DNA of 64,000 nt from Megaustenia siamemsis (lineage: Eukaryota > Mollusca > Gastropoda > Stylommatophora > Ariophantidae), in contig JAVIAB010000160.1 in assembly GCA_032433765.1 (NCBI GenBank), positions 30,548,121 to 30,612,120 of the forward strand. The letters are read 5' to 3'. Positions 10,975 through 22,245 of this stretch are shown piece by piece. Made by a program: the position numbers and the translations under genes. Position 1 is the first letter of the stretch, and each line of letters starts with the position of its first letter. The notes below the pieces were generated by a model that saw only the letters and a program-made list of their open reading frames with translations, had not been told where the DNA came from and did no database searches.

Positions 10975-12315
10975 ATTGAGTTATTTGTAGGTCATCATCG
11001 TTGCACTCGGAACATGTCCCTAGATGCTCAGATCCCCTCCTCTGCAAGTCCCGCAGTGTCCAGCGACTAACGACTCCAGTTCTGTGTCGGTTGATAAGTC
11101 TTCTTACACGCCCACTAAGTTTCTTGTTTCTGAGGGTGCCCATCCTAACTCCCATCTCTTTCATTTGAACGAGTGACGTGGACTCATGGTTGTCAAAGTC
11201 CTGTGTCCTTCCCACATCTCGGAGGGCATTGATTGCGTCCGCCCGATCCATTGGTTGACCGTCTTCAACGACAGCGCAACCAACCTGTTAACCAACCTGT
11301 TTGGCTCTTTCATTTCCCCGTACTCTCGCATGTCCTGGGACGTAGACAAAGATTACCCTACGTATTGACCTCTGCAAATACTCTACCCATTGCCTGCGTA
11401 CATAGCCCGCCTCCACTTTTCTTATTACGCTAACCGAATCACCCAGTATGCAGGCGTGGGTGTAGTCTTGTGACTCTAACCAGATGAATGACCTGGTCAC
11501 TGCCGTCGCCTCCATCGTCATGCTAGTCGTGGTTACAAAGTATGCACCGCTCTCTTCTTTGACTGTTCTGCCTGCCGAGCGTATTGTAAATGCGCATGTA
11601 CTCCTTTGGTGTCAAATTATGGATTCGTCTTTATAGTTGACTGCATCTTTCACATCGGTGTTATCGCAGATGAGACCGCTGACCTCCACATTGACCACGA
11701 CTGAGTTCTGTTCCTTACATTTCCTGTCGAGTGTGACAATACACAACAATGTGCCCCTGAATGTCGTAAGCCCCGGTATTCACCTGGCGCCAGCGTTGAT
11801 ATTGGTTAAGCCCACAGACCTGTTTGATGACATCTTCTGCTTGGCCCAACCATGATTTGTCTCTGCTTAGCCTGGCACCTTTCTCTGTGTTTAGCTTGTG
11901 GTGCAATGAGTGCTCTTTATCTGCACTTATCTTCAGGTATGCTCGTTCCCTCCAGATCTTGATCATGTCGTCCATGGTTGGAAAGTCAAGAAGATACCTC
12001 ATTGCTACACAGGGTGTGTCCCCCGTAAACTCCAAGATAATCCGCATAGCTTCATTCTGTATTTTATCCAACCTGTCAGTTAGCGTCGCACTGACAGTAA
12101 GAATGGCTAGGGCATACTCGATTAGTGCGTGGGCTAGTCCCTGGAACAGAAGGGTAAGTAGCCTCTGCTCGATGACCTTCAAGGCGGCTAATTCTGTGCG
12201 GGATTTTGTTTATCACATGATCGACGTGGTCATTAGGAACGAGTTTAGGTAGACACCTGAAATAATTGCTTATCCCAAGACAAAGATCTACCCCCTCCAA
12301 TTTCCTCCACATCTA
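10975..12315 (-). pseudogene. LINE 3' half with RNase H domain (I/Jockey-like), decayed
   Basis: On the minus strand: a post-RT helical region around 12312-12076 (VDHVINKIPHRI), then 12182-11715 (HALIEYALAILTVSATLTDR, LDKIQNEAMRIIL, CVAMRYLLDFPTMDD). Next comes an RNase H-like domain at 11521-11288 with EATAVTRSFIWLESQDYT, LGDSVSVIRKVEAG and the C-terminal VPGHARVRGNERAK motif. The tail at 11251-10973 has DRADAINALRDVGR, LINRHRTGVVSRWTLRDL and a C..C (GTCSEC) end. Frameshifts separate the blocks. RNase H after RT is a feature of I-group LINEs. Confidence 0.85.
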
Positions 12316-13009
12316 CTTTTTTAACATTTGACTTTCTATCTACATCTACAAATCTAATTATAGCACCTCCCACTCCGTCTGTATCTGCTTTTCAACATTT
12401 CTTAAACTAACGTGATTCTAGCACTCACAAAAATGGAGCTCATTTATATCATCAAGTATACATTCAAATACTCAGAGAGCCACTTAAACATTGGCGTCAC
12501 TGGTTTCCGTGCTCTCTGGGCACTCCCAGAAAATATTGATATTGATATGTTATGACATAATCTAATACGATTTTATAAAAGAATTTCTCCACATCACGGT
12601 GGCGTCACTTCTTCACGTGCAGACTTGGATCTCCCTGAGCATCCTGAGATGTGACAGAAGTCACTACGATCTTAAATAAAGCCATGTCTCTAGCAATATT
12701 CCTAACATCGCAGTGTCATTGTTTAATATTAGATAGTCTCTATACATCAAGATCTGAAAATGTTCGTGTTTGATTATAGTCACATACAGAAGTTCTGGAA
12801 CTGCATTGTTTCTAGGATGGATACATTTCAGTTTCCCCCAGGAAAACTCCGGAAGTTGGAAAATCGATCAATATGGTAGATAAGCGGCCAGAACCATTGA
12901 GGCTAAGTCTGAAAGGTGTTCCTTGTTGCAATTTCCTCATATTCCAAGTCCGGCTTGCTGCCGAAGCTGTTGAGAGCTCTGTGAACAGAGTGTGCTGTGC
13001 TTCGTATTT
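12316..13009. other. No recognisable feature
   Basis: No ORF above background, no tandem repeat and no match to other repeats in the window that I could see. Confidence 0.4.
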
Positions 13010-13262
13010 CGATAATTCGACTGCTCACGATGAACGATGATACCGTATGACGAAGGACAGGTCAGCTGCGTTCACTTTCGGTGCCTCTTGGTCTTATGTC
13101 GTTTGGCGTGAGCTGTAGCTGCTATTATGGGGACTGTCTTTCTTTGTTTGGATCTTTCAATGAGATTAGATGCTAATTCGGATGATTCCACTGACACATG
13201 CGGTTGAGCAATTATGGATTTTAATTCGTTCTCAGTGATACCGGGGCTTTCGATTAACCATA
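13010..13262 (+). repeat. Dispersed repeat E, copy 1
   Basis: Shares a roughly 230-bp stretch with 44965-45205: ACGATGAACGATGAT, CGTATGAC, TTGGCGTG, TGGGGACT, CTTTCTTTGTTTGG, GGATGATTCCACTG, then GCGGTTGAGCAATTATGGAT and TTTTAATTCGTT. No coding potential seen; class unknown. Confidence 0.75.
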
Positions 13263-13892
13263 GCCATTCAAAGTGCAGGTTGGTTTAAAATCAAAATATT
13301 ATAACCTGGGAACTTTGCTTATGATCAGGTATCACCTGAAAAAAAAGTGTCGTTCGCTCCAAATGCAGTTTGAACTGGATACTTTATTGTAAGACAGGCA
13401 CCTCGACACAGCGCCTCAGCGACACCTCTTCAACCCTAGCGACATCTGCATACCTTAAGCCTAACGTTACTTCTCTGCACCCTTCATTTATTATTTCTAC
13501 GAGATAATCCCATCTTTTCTCAGTTCCTGTTTTGTTGTCCTAGCCTCCATGTGACTCTTTTCACGGCCTGAGTGAACTATACCAGGTGAAGCGATACATC
13601 CTTGAATTGCGCCGTTTCAGTTGTGTATGTCCTCTTTTTTAATTACATAGAATAATAAACACTTTTGAATATGTTTTTTACAGCAATAAATAGTGATTTG
13701 CCGATTTCAGAGATGTGTTCGTGCAGTGCAAATCGTGCCAAAAGTTAGACAGCATTTATTTACTTTCTTCCCGGATAACCAATGCAATATTAATATCGCT
13801 TAATATGGGAAAATTACATTTGTTATTCAGACAAAGGAGACATGCGGATAAGTGGGTGATGCCGGAAGTTTGGCAAACGCGTGATTACAGTT
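13263..13892. other. No recognisable feature
   Basis: AT-rich sequence with no supported gene or repeat. A short open frame at 13715-13936 runs into the SINE-like repeat at 13893 and shows no domain. Confidence 0.4.
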
Positions 13893-14040
13893 TGTTTCAA
13901 CGTTTGGCTTTTCGTGGCAAGGCGCTGTGCCAATGAGTACGGGTTCGATCCTGTTTTGGTCCATATTTTTTTCTGTTGTTGATTATTTGTCATTTTTTCC
14001 GAGTGCTGTAAACATACATTTTCCTCTGAACTGATTCGCT
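13893..14040 (+). mobile_element. tRNA-derived SINE family 2, copy 1
   Basis: GTTTGGCTTTTCGTGGCAAG, GCGCTGTGCC, then a B box in GTACGGGTTCGATCCTG, followed by TTCTGTTGTTGATTATTTGT. The same block recurs at 14333-14475 and, inverted, at 50210-50345. Confidence 0.7.
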
Positions 14041-14332
14041 GATTATCGCCTCCGAAGTTTCCCTCTATAATAATATTCATTTATTATTATTTGTCTCCAG
14101 TCTAAACCACTGGAAACTACTATTCATGCTGTTTCGTCCTAAATGTTTGCCTGCAACGCAAGTATTCAGCCCTACCCTATCCGGGAGATACTTGTCTTAA
14201 CAGGAAAAATGCAGATACACTATGTATTTCCAAGCTGTGATCGCAGCCTCATGCTATAGTCATGAGAACACCTGCGCGAAAAGTTATTGTACACGATAGC
14301 TAATTTTTTGTTAGCTGAGTGGCAGTGTTCCT

Positions 14333-14475
14333 TAGCGTTTGGCTTTTCGTGACAAGGCGCTGTGCCACTGAGTACGGGTTCGATCCTGCCTTGGTCCATA
14401 TTTGTTTCTGTTGTTGATTATTTGTCACTTTGTCCGAGTGCTGTAAACATACATCTTCATCTGAATTAATTCAAG
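14333..14475 (+). mobile_element. tRNA-derived SINE family 2, copy 2
   Basis: Nearly the same as the copy 440 bp upstream: TTTGGCTTTTCGTGACAAGG, GTACGGGTTCGATCCTG and a tail reaching CCGAGTGCTGTAAACATACA in both. Closeness and orientation suggest local duplication as well as retroposition. Confidence 0.7.
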
Positions 14476-14529
14476 GAAGGGTCAATGTTTTTTTTTTTTT
14501 CGTTATCAGGTTGCTTGATCTTTACAGAA

Positions 14530-14725
14530 CGTTGAATTCACCACAACACGTTGGAAAGAATCCCGGTCTCAAACCAGACCTCCCACTTCTTCTATTGTCG
14601 CTTTCAATGTCTCTTTAATGTTTTGAAACCACCTTCTTCTTGGTCTGCCCCTGATGCGTTGTCCTGGAACCAGGTCTCCAATTATTCTTCTATTGCTCTT
14701 CTAGAGACGCTACTGTATAAACTGA
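14530..14725 (-). pseudogene. LINE C-terminal fragment
   Basis: Minus strand gives RRIIGDLVPGQRIRGRPRRR then WFQNIKETLKATIEEVGGLV and DRDSFQRVV. The G..RGRPRRRW block followed by a short helical tail marks the C-terminal end of several LINE polyproteins. Confidence 0.75.
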
Positions 14726-14794
14726 CAACGACTGATATCGGAAGAAGAGAAAGAACTCAAACTGTGTACCTCCCTCGGCACCGAATAGGTTTAA

Positions 14795-14883
14795 GAGAAA
14801 GTGGAGAAAGAGAAGGAGAGTGAGAAAGAAAGAGAGGGGAAGAGAGAGAAAGAGGGGGAAAGAGAGAGAAAGAGAGAGAGAGA

Positions 14884-14939
<56 letters not shown>

Positions 14940-15043
14940 GAGGGAGAGAGAGAAAGAGAGATGGAGAAAGAGAAGGAGAGTGAGAAAGAAAGAGAGGGGA
15001 AGAGAGAGAAAGAGGGGGAAAGAGAGAGAAAGAGAGAGAGAGA

Positions 15044-15084
<41 letters not shown>

Positions 15085-15085
15085 G

Positions 15086-15117
<32 letters not shown>

Positions 15118-15203
15118 TGGAGAAAGAGAAGGAGAGTGAGAAAGAAAGAGAGGGGAAGAGAGAGAAAGAGGGGGAAAGAGAGAGAAAGAGAGAGAGAGAG
15201 AGG

Positions 15204-15242
<39 letters not shown>

Positions 15243-15400
15243 GGAGAGAGAGAGAGAGAAAGAGAGATGGAGAAAGAGAAGGAGAGTGAGAAAGAAAGAG
15301 AGGGGAAGAGAGAGAAAGAGGGGGAAAGAGAGAGAAAGAGAGAGAGAGAGAGAGGGAGAGAGAGAGAGAGAGAGAGAAAGAAAGAGATAGAGAGAGGGAG
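14795..15400. repeat. Polypurine (GA-rich) array with about 150-bp higher-order unit
   Basis: About 600 bp almost purely A and G on the plus strand. A recognisable segment (GATGGAGAAAGAGAAGGAGA, then GTGAGAAAGAAAGAGAGGGG) recurs four times, near 14799, 14960, 15116 and 15267, separated by GA runs of varying length. Open frames of E/R/K or S/L repeats are compositional. Confidence 0.95.
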
Positions 15401-15999
15401 GCTAAAAGACAGGGAAAGTAAACAAAAGTAAAATTAAAGCTATCATGCCTTAGAACCAATGTTCCTAGTGTGTGCAAGGGTTCTTTAATGAGCTCAACTT
15501 GAACACGAGCCATAGGTTTTATCGTGTTCTCCTATAGGGCTAAGCCTACTATTTTATATTTCATACGATGTTGTTGTTATGGATCCAACGACCTTTGAAC
15601 TAACGCCCTTCGGCCCAATTCCATATAATAAATGACATCTGCAGGTCTTTCTGAGTGTCCTTGTGTTTCCGATATACTCGTAGTTTTCTTATCTAACAAT
15701 AAACTCTCTGGGAAAATACCCAATCGCTCCGTACAGGTTTCAAACCCAGTACTTTTGGGACTCATGTCGGCACTTTATTTAAACATAACTGACTCATGTT
15801 TTTTTTTCATTCTTTATGCGTTCTCCAACAGCTTTCTTTTTTACTATTAAAAATATAGATGGAAATATATAAAAAGTTCACCGAACTGTAGAAAGAACAC
15901 CTTTATATATTGTCCGCACTTAAAAAAGACGTTAAGAGGGCGTAGAATCGTTGTGTTGTGGCTTACAGCAAGTTGTGATATCTGGTCCTAACATCCAGC
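15401..15999. other. No recognisable feature
   Basis: No supported gene. Short similarity to dispersed repeat D (GGTTCTTTAATGAGC near 15478) is the only relation noticed. Confidence 0.35.
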
Positions 16000-16190
16000 T
16001 TCAGGGCAGTTTTAGGTGACGGAGTGTCTTTCCTCTAGATTCCTTAAACGGCCGAAAATAGTTAACATGTTACTAGGAGCACCATGTTGAGGTGGAGTAG
16101 AACCTGGATAGCTCCGATTCATGTAGCCTGGCGTTAACAGTCAACTATGAGTCGTAGTCAGCTTTTAACTCTGATGCCGGCAGTCGGCTT
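16000..16190 (+). repeat. Dispersed repeat D, copy 1
   Basis: Contains GGTGGAGTAGAACCTGGATA, then a tCCGATTCATG..CCTGG block and ACAGTCAACTATGAGTCGTA, resembling 39235-39625 and 53950-54200 (GGTAGAGTAGGGTCTGGATG, GTTCATCGATCCTGG, CAGCTATGAGTCACTGG). Class unknown. Confidence 0.5.
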
Positions 16191-16254
16191 TGCTTGAGTT
16201 AGAGCTCTTTAAAGACAGATTCAACTGGGGGGAGGGGGGGACAGATAAACAGTG

Positions 16255-18190
16255 AACCTGGATCTGAAAGCAGACAACAATACGACTTGATCTTAAAGCA
16301 GACAACAATAAGACGTGATCTTAAAGGAGACAACAATAAGACGTGATCTTAAATGAGACAACAATACGACTTGATCTTAAAACAGACAACAATAAGACGT
16401 GATCTTAAAGGAGACAACAATAAGACGTGATCTTAAAGGAGACAACAATAAGACGTGATCTTAAATGAGACAACAATAAGACGTGATCTTAAATGAGACA
16501 ACAATACGACTTGATCTTAAAGCAGACAACAATAAGACGTGATCTTAAAGGAGACAACAATAAGACGTGATCTTAAAGCAGACAACAATACGACTTGATC
16601 TTAAAGCAGACAACAATAAGACGTGATCTTAAAGGAGAGAACAATAAGACGTGATCTTAAAGGAGACAACAATAAGACGTGATCTTAAAGGAGACAACAA
16701 TAAGACGTGATCTTAAATGAGACAACAATAAGACTTGATCTTAAAGGAGACAACAATAAGACGTGATCTTAAAGCAGACAACAATAAGACGTGATCTTAA
16801 AGGAGACAACAATACGACGTGATCTTAAAGGCGACAACAATAAGACTTGATCTTAAAGGAGACAACAATAAGACGTGATCTTAAAGGAGACAACAATAAG
16901 ACTTGATCTTAAAGGAGACAACAATAGGCCTTGACCTTAAAGCAGCCAACAATAAGACGTGATCTTAAAGGAGACAACAATAAGACTTGATCTTAAAGGC
17001 GACAACAATAAGACTTGATCTTAAAGGAGACAACAATAAGACTTGATCTTAAAGGCGACAACAATAGGCCTTGACCTTAAAGCAGCCAACAATAAGACTT
17101 GATCTTAAAGGAGACAACAATAAGACGTGATCTTAAAGGCGACAACAATAAGACTTGATCTTAAAGGAGACAACAATAAGACTTGATCTTAAAGGCGACA
17201 ACAATAGGCCTTGACCTTAAAGCAGCCAACAATAAGACGTGATCTTAAAGGAGACAACAATAAGACGTGATCTTAAAGGAGACAACAATAAGACGTGATC
17301 TTAAAGGAGACAACAATAAGACGCGATCTTAAAGGCGACAACAATAAGACGTGATCTTAAAGGAGACAACAATAAGACGTGATCTTAAAGGCGACAACAA
17401 TAAGACGTGATCTTAAAGGAGACAACAATAAGACGTGATCTTAAAGGCGACAACAATAAGACGTGATCTTAAAGGAGAGAACAATAAGACGTGATCTTAA
17501 AGGCGACAACAATAAGACGTGATCTTAAAGGCGACAACAATAAGACGTGATCTTAAAGGAGACAACAATAAGACTTGATCTTAAAGGAGACAACAATAAG
17601 ACGTGATCTTAAAGCAGACAACAATAAGACGTGATCTTAAAGGAGACAACAATAAGACGTGATCTTAAAGGCGACAACAATAAGATGTGATCTTAAAGGA
17701 GACAACAATAAGACTTGATCTTAAAGCAGACAATAATAAGACGTGATATTAAAGGAGACAAAAATAAGACGTGATCTTAAATGAGACATCAATAAGACGT
17801 GATCTTAAAGGAGACAACAATAAGACGTGATCTTAAAGGAGACAACAATAAGACGTGATCTTAAAGCAGATAACAATAAGATGTGATCTTAAAGGAGACA
17901 ATAATAAGACGTGATCTTAAAGGAGACAACAATAAGACGTGATCTTAAATGAGACAACAATAAGACGTGATCTTAAAGCAGACAACAATAAGACGTGATC
18001 TTAAAGGAGACAACAATACGATGTAATCTTAAAGGAGACAACAATGAGACGTGATCTTAAAGGAGACAACAATAAGACGTGATCTTAAAGCAGACAACAA
18101 TAAGACGTGATCTTAAAGGAGACAACAATAGGCCTTGACCTTAAAGCAGACAACAATAAGCCTTGACCTTAAAGCAGTCAAATTACAGAC
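16255..18190. repeat. 28-bp satellite-like array, about 69 copies
   Basis: Units of exactly 28 bp of the form GACAACAATAAGACGTGATC + TTAAAGGA, with variants ACG/ACT before TGATC and GGA/GCA/TGA/GGCG at the end. A distinctive variant unit (AATAGGCCTTGACCTTAAAG) recurs at 16923, 17063 and 17203, exactly 140 bp (five units) apart, and again near 18129. No spacers between units, so this is not a CRISPR array. Confidence 0.96.
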
Positions 18191-18827
18191 CTTAAAGTAG
18201 ACTAGTTTTTTTTTTGTTTAAAGCTGCCTATTCCAGACGCACACAAAGGAAGCAATAGCATCCATTCACAAGATGGTTTGTTGTGTTTCTTCCTAGTGCT
18301 AATTGTATCTGCAACACTTTCAGTGTGTTTGCTTCGGAGATAATTACATTGGTCAACAAAACTTTTCCACTCAAGTCAGGTCTGATTATCATTCTTAAAC
18401 GATCCACACGACAACTCCATTCAATGGATACATAACATGATAACATGAAATGAAATACTATAGAACCACAATTACAATCTGGCAGTCGTCAGGGAGGAGA
18501 ATAAATTAGGGACGGGTATGGCGGGAAATATTTTTACTTTCAAATATTTTAATGGGAAATTTCGCCATGAATGCTTTCAGCACTTAATTGTTTAAATACT
18601 GCTACACTGAAATAACATGCTAATGGTGTAATACTTTTGTTTATTTATTTATGTTGAATAAATGAAAGGAAGGTAATTAGGATCCGTCGCGGCGGATATT
18701 TGCACAATGTTAAAAGGTAAATGATCACAGCAGATTTATATATGAAACGTTTTATGGCCTATTATTTTAATTACTTAAAGTGGCGGGAAAAGATTATACT
18801 GCTCGCGAATATGAAATATTTCTTTTT
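18191..18827. other. No recognisable feature
   Basis: AT-rich spacer between two arrays; no gene, no SINE boxes and no LINE motif seen. Confidence 0.4.
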
Positions 18828-19108
18828 TTTTTATCTTAGGCTAAAATCACTTTGCAAATGTGGTCTTGTAAATAGTTTCTTTTTTTTAATCTTAGGCTAA
18901 AATCACTTTGCTAATATGGTCTTGTAAATAGTTTCTTTTTTTAATCTTAGGCTAAAATCACTTTGCTAATGTGGTCTTGTAAATAGTTTCTTTTTTTAAT
19001 CTTAGGCTAAAATCACTTTGCTAATGTGGTCTTGTAAAAAGTTTCTTTTTTTAATCTTAGGCTAAAATCACTTTGCTAATGTGATCTTGTAAATAGTTTC
19101 TTTTTTTA
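18828..19108. repeat. 55-56 bp tandem repeat, about 5 copies
   Basis: Unit TCTTAGGCTAAAATCACTTT + GCTAATGTGGTCTTGTAAAT + AGTTTC and a T run of variable length; spacing between GGCTAAAATCAC occurrences is 55-56 bp. Confidence 0.92.
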
Positions 19109-19206
19109 ATCCTTAAACTGTAACTTACTATCAATAGCTTATTGGGCGTATCAAGGTTGTTTGTTGAAGTTTAAATGCTGAATTTTAGTTCTACCACATA
19201 CATGTT

Positions 19207-19433
19207 ACTGGACTGAAAAGGACAAAAGATATGGTTCTATCCCAACCGACGGCTTCCGGGTTCACCCAGCCTCAAATGGGTACCTGATTTTTTTCTGGGA
19301 AAGTAAAGCGTCACGGGCGTAATACAGACCACATTACCCCAAAAATCATATGCTGAAGGTCTGTAGAATTTATGGTCACTAACACCATATTCTCTATACG
19401 CCACTTGGCGGGACGGGGGCACTTTACTTACTT
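19207..19433 (+). mobile_element. tRNA-derived SINE family 1, 5'-truncated
   Basis: Begins in the tRNA-like head at ACTGGACTGAAAAGGACAAA; the A box is missing and the B box is mutated (GGTTCTATCCC). The body and TTAC tail are intact. An 11-bp target duplication with one mismatch (ACATACATGTT / ACATAGATGTT) is at 19196-19206 and 19434-19444. Confidence 0.85.
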
Positions 19434-19499
19434 ACATAGATGTTGGCGTATTTAAAGATGAAGATGATGTGCGTATTCTAGAGTATGCTCGATCTTATT

Positions 19500-19712
19500 A
19501 GTGTAGATGTTTCCAGCTGTGGTTTTAGTGACATTTAAATTAATGTTGTATTAATGGCATGTACATTAGTGTAGATGTTTCCAGCTGTGATTTTAGTGAC
19601 ATTTAAATTAATGTTGTATTAATGGCATGTACATTAGTGTAGATGTTTCCAGCTGTGGTGTTAGTGACATTTAAATTAATGTTGTATTAATGGCGTGTAC
19701 ATTAGTGTAGAA
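19500..19712. repeat. 68-bp tandem repeat, 3 copies
   Basis: Unit GTGTAGATGTTTCCAGCTGT + GGTTTTAGTGACATTTAAAT + TAATGTTGTATTAATGGCAT + GTACATTA, three nearly identical copies immediately 5' of the LINE at 19715. Confidence 0.93.
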
Positions 19713-19714
19713 AA

Positions 19715-21723
19715 CATGTCATAATCAGTAATGAAATGAACAGATACAATGTAGACATCGTGGGCATCTCTGAGCATAGATGGGCTGGACAAGGTCACGT
19801 TGAGACTCAATCAGGCAATACATTTATATACTCAGGAAAGAAAAAGAGCGGACAATGAGGCAAAGGGTTCATCCTGACAAAGTAAATATACGCAACTCTT
19901 CGTGGTCACAATCAGCGACAGATTACTAACAATTAGACTAAGAAGGAAAAAGCCGAACATCACAGTCTTACAAGTATATGCATCCACAACAGAAGCAAAT
20001 GATGAGTAGACTAAAGAATTTTACAACGCAATGCAGGATACCCTATAAAAAGTAGATATAAGGGACATTTTAATAATCCTGAAAAACTTCAACTCAAAAG
20101 AGGGCATGGAAAGAACAGAAGAAGACAAAAATGCTCGGTGACCATTTAGCATACAACATAAAAACAAAAGAGGAGGAAAAACGTATAGAATTTTGCCACA
20201 AGAATAACCTTGCTACTGTCAACACTTTCTTTAAACAACACTCAAGAAGATTATACACTTGGACCTCTCAAGATGGCAACACAAGAAACCAAATAGACTT
20301 CATGCTGGTCCAGCAAAGATGGAGATCTGGAGTGACATCATCCAAAACGCTAACCTGACACGGATTGCGACTTCGATCATGAGCTACTAATAGGAGAGTT
20401 CAGAATAAATCTTAAAAATAAACCATCAGAATAAAGCACAGAAGCTTTTTTTTTTTTAATGTGATTTGTTGATGATAGTACAAGAAGACATGTCACCAGA
20501 CGAGTTAACCACACAAGCAAGAGATATTCTCGTCTCGTCAGCACAAAACATCATACCCATAAAAGCGCAAAAGAAACAAAACTACATTTAAGAAAAAAAC
20601 ACTAACCCTCACAGAAGAAATAAGTAAACTGAAGCAAACATTAGCAAAGCGAAACAGCGATGTATATAGAAAATACCCCAAAGCAGTTAGAACAGGGATC
20701 AAAAGAGACGAAGAGAATTATATTATGGCCGCCTGTGGCAGAACTGAAGACGAAGAATAATGGACAGACTATGGAATGTTCAGAGAAATTAGAATGACAG
20801 CAGGCAATTTTAGACCATCAGTTCAAGTAATTAATGACCACATTGGCAACACACTAACCGAAAAAAGGATATGTTGCAAAGATGGAGCGATTACCGCACA
20901 CCAATGTATGCACTTTAAAATACACCAATGCAGTAATATAAAGTGGATAGATGAAGTTCGTTTCGCAATTTAAAAAAAAATCTGAAGAGAAGGAAGTCAC
21001 CAGGAAGTGATGATATTTCCGCCGAATGTATCCCAGCTGGAGGGGAGGCCAGGTTTTACCTTGCACTGTGTGTGAAGATCTGGAAAAATGCAGACTGGCC
21101 AAAAGTCTGGAAAAGATCAGTGTACATCCCATTCCAAAGAAATAAAATCTGAAGCCGTATTCCAACTACAGAATTATTGCCCTGATAAGCCATGCCGGCA
21201 AAATATCCATGTGGTCATCGTGAATAGGATTTTTTGAGAACAAAAAATTCATATAGTTCAAGGCTTGAGACATAGTGGAGGCACCCGGAACCACATCTTT
21301 AACATGAGAAACAATCTTGAGAAGTGTAGGGAATACAACATAGAGCTGAATACATGCTTCATAGATTACAGCAAGGCCTTTGACTGCGTACAACATCAGA
21401 AACTATGGAACATCATGAAAGATGTGGACTTTCCAACACACCTAGAACAACTTATCGAATCGATATATCACTAACAGCAAGCAGCTAACAGAATAGCGGG
21501 AGAAACATCAAATCGGTTTGAAATATAAAAAGGGGTGAGGCAGGAATGCATCCTTTCCCCATACCTGTTAAACACTCATGATGTTGAAAACATCATGAGG
21601 AATGTCAGAAACGATGACAGATTTGTGAAGTTCGACCCTTTCACAATAAATGTCAACGTAATTCCAGAGCTCAGATACGCTGACGGCACTTGTTATGTCG
21701 ATATTGTTATATCGTTTCTTTGA
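19715..21723 (+). pseudogene. RTE-like LINE, endonuclease plus RT, decayed
   Basis: In order: an APE-type endonuclease start near 19740 (RYNVDIVGIS, GHVETQSGNTFIYSG); endonuclease C-terminal part 20131-20358 (RIEFCHKNNLATVNTFFKQH, RRLYTWTSQDGNTRNQIDFM); a linker (DMSPDELTTQARDIL) near 20490; RT from about 21000 (SPGSDDISAECIPAGG) with FIDYSKAFDCVQHQKLW at 21355-21410 and RQECILSPYLLN at 21538. The catalytic motif reads LRYADGT instead of YADDT at about 21670-21690. Several stops and frameshifts. It breaks off at 21723 where a minus-strand LINE piece begins. Confidence 0.88.
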
Positions 21724-21726
21724 TGT

Positions 21727-22245
21727 TGTCTGTCCATCTTACTCTTGGTCTGCCTCTTGCCCTTCTCCCGTCTCCTCTTTTAATAAATGATTTGTATGGT
21801 AAGAAGTACACTGCATTCTTTCTTGATGGGCAAACAAGTATATTTGTTGTTTCTGTATCTTCTTCTTTTTTCTTTTCTCTTTCTCACTGGTACCGAAAAG
21901 GTGTTGTGCTTATATCATTTGTCGTTCTTGAGCTGCTCGAACTGTCTGAATTAGTGATTTTCCTTTGTTGTTACATGTCTCTGTCACTGCATCTATCCAT
22001 CTTCTTCTGGGTCTTCCTCTTGATCTTTTTCCATGCATTCTCGAGAAGAACGCTCTTGGTGGTGATTGGTAAGGATTCATTCTGACCAGGTGGCCAAACC
22101 ATTTAAGCTGTTGTTCTATATATTCTTGGCATGATTTTGTTCCTACCATTTGTTGTTTCTGTATGTAGCTTAACATTTGCTCAATGCCTACTCTTTCTTT
22201 TATATTATTTCTGATTCTGTCTTGTGTGGTCACTCCAAGCGCTTT
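21727..22245 (-). pseudogene. LINE C-terminal fragment, opposite orientation
   Basis: Minus frame 22233-21910 reads RIRNNIKERVGIEQMLSYIQ, QLKWFGHLVRM, GKRSRGRPRRRWIDAVTE and a short tail, a typical post-RT region. The WFGHLVRM and GRPRRRW signatures match other LINE 3' regions here. It abuts the plus-strand LINE at 21723 head to head. Confidence 0.82.

Noticed and set aside
14791..15513. 240-codon Ser/Leu-rich and Glu/Arg-rich frames
   Set aside because: Direct products of a GA-repeat tract with few possible stop codons.
16255..18190. CRISPR-like regular repeats
   Set aside because: Units are contiguous with no unique spacers, no cas genes, and the window is animal DNA.
21690..22085. 131-codon hydrophobic plus-strand frame that looks like a membrane protein
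   Set aside because: Antisense of a minus-strand LINE C-terminal fragment (GRPRRRWIDAV); hydrophobicity comes from reverse-complemented Lys/Glu-rich codons.
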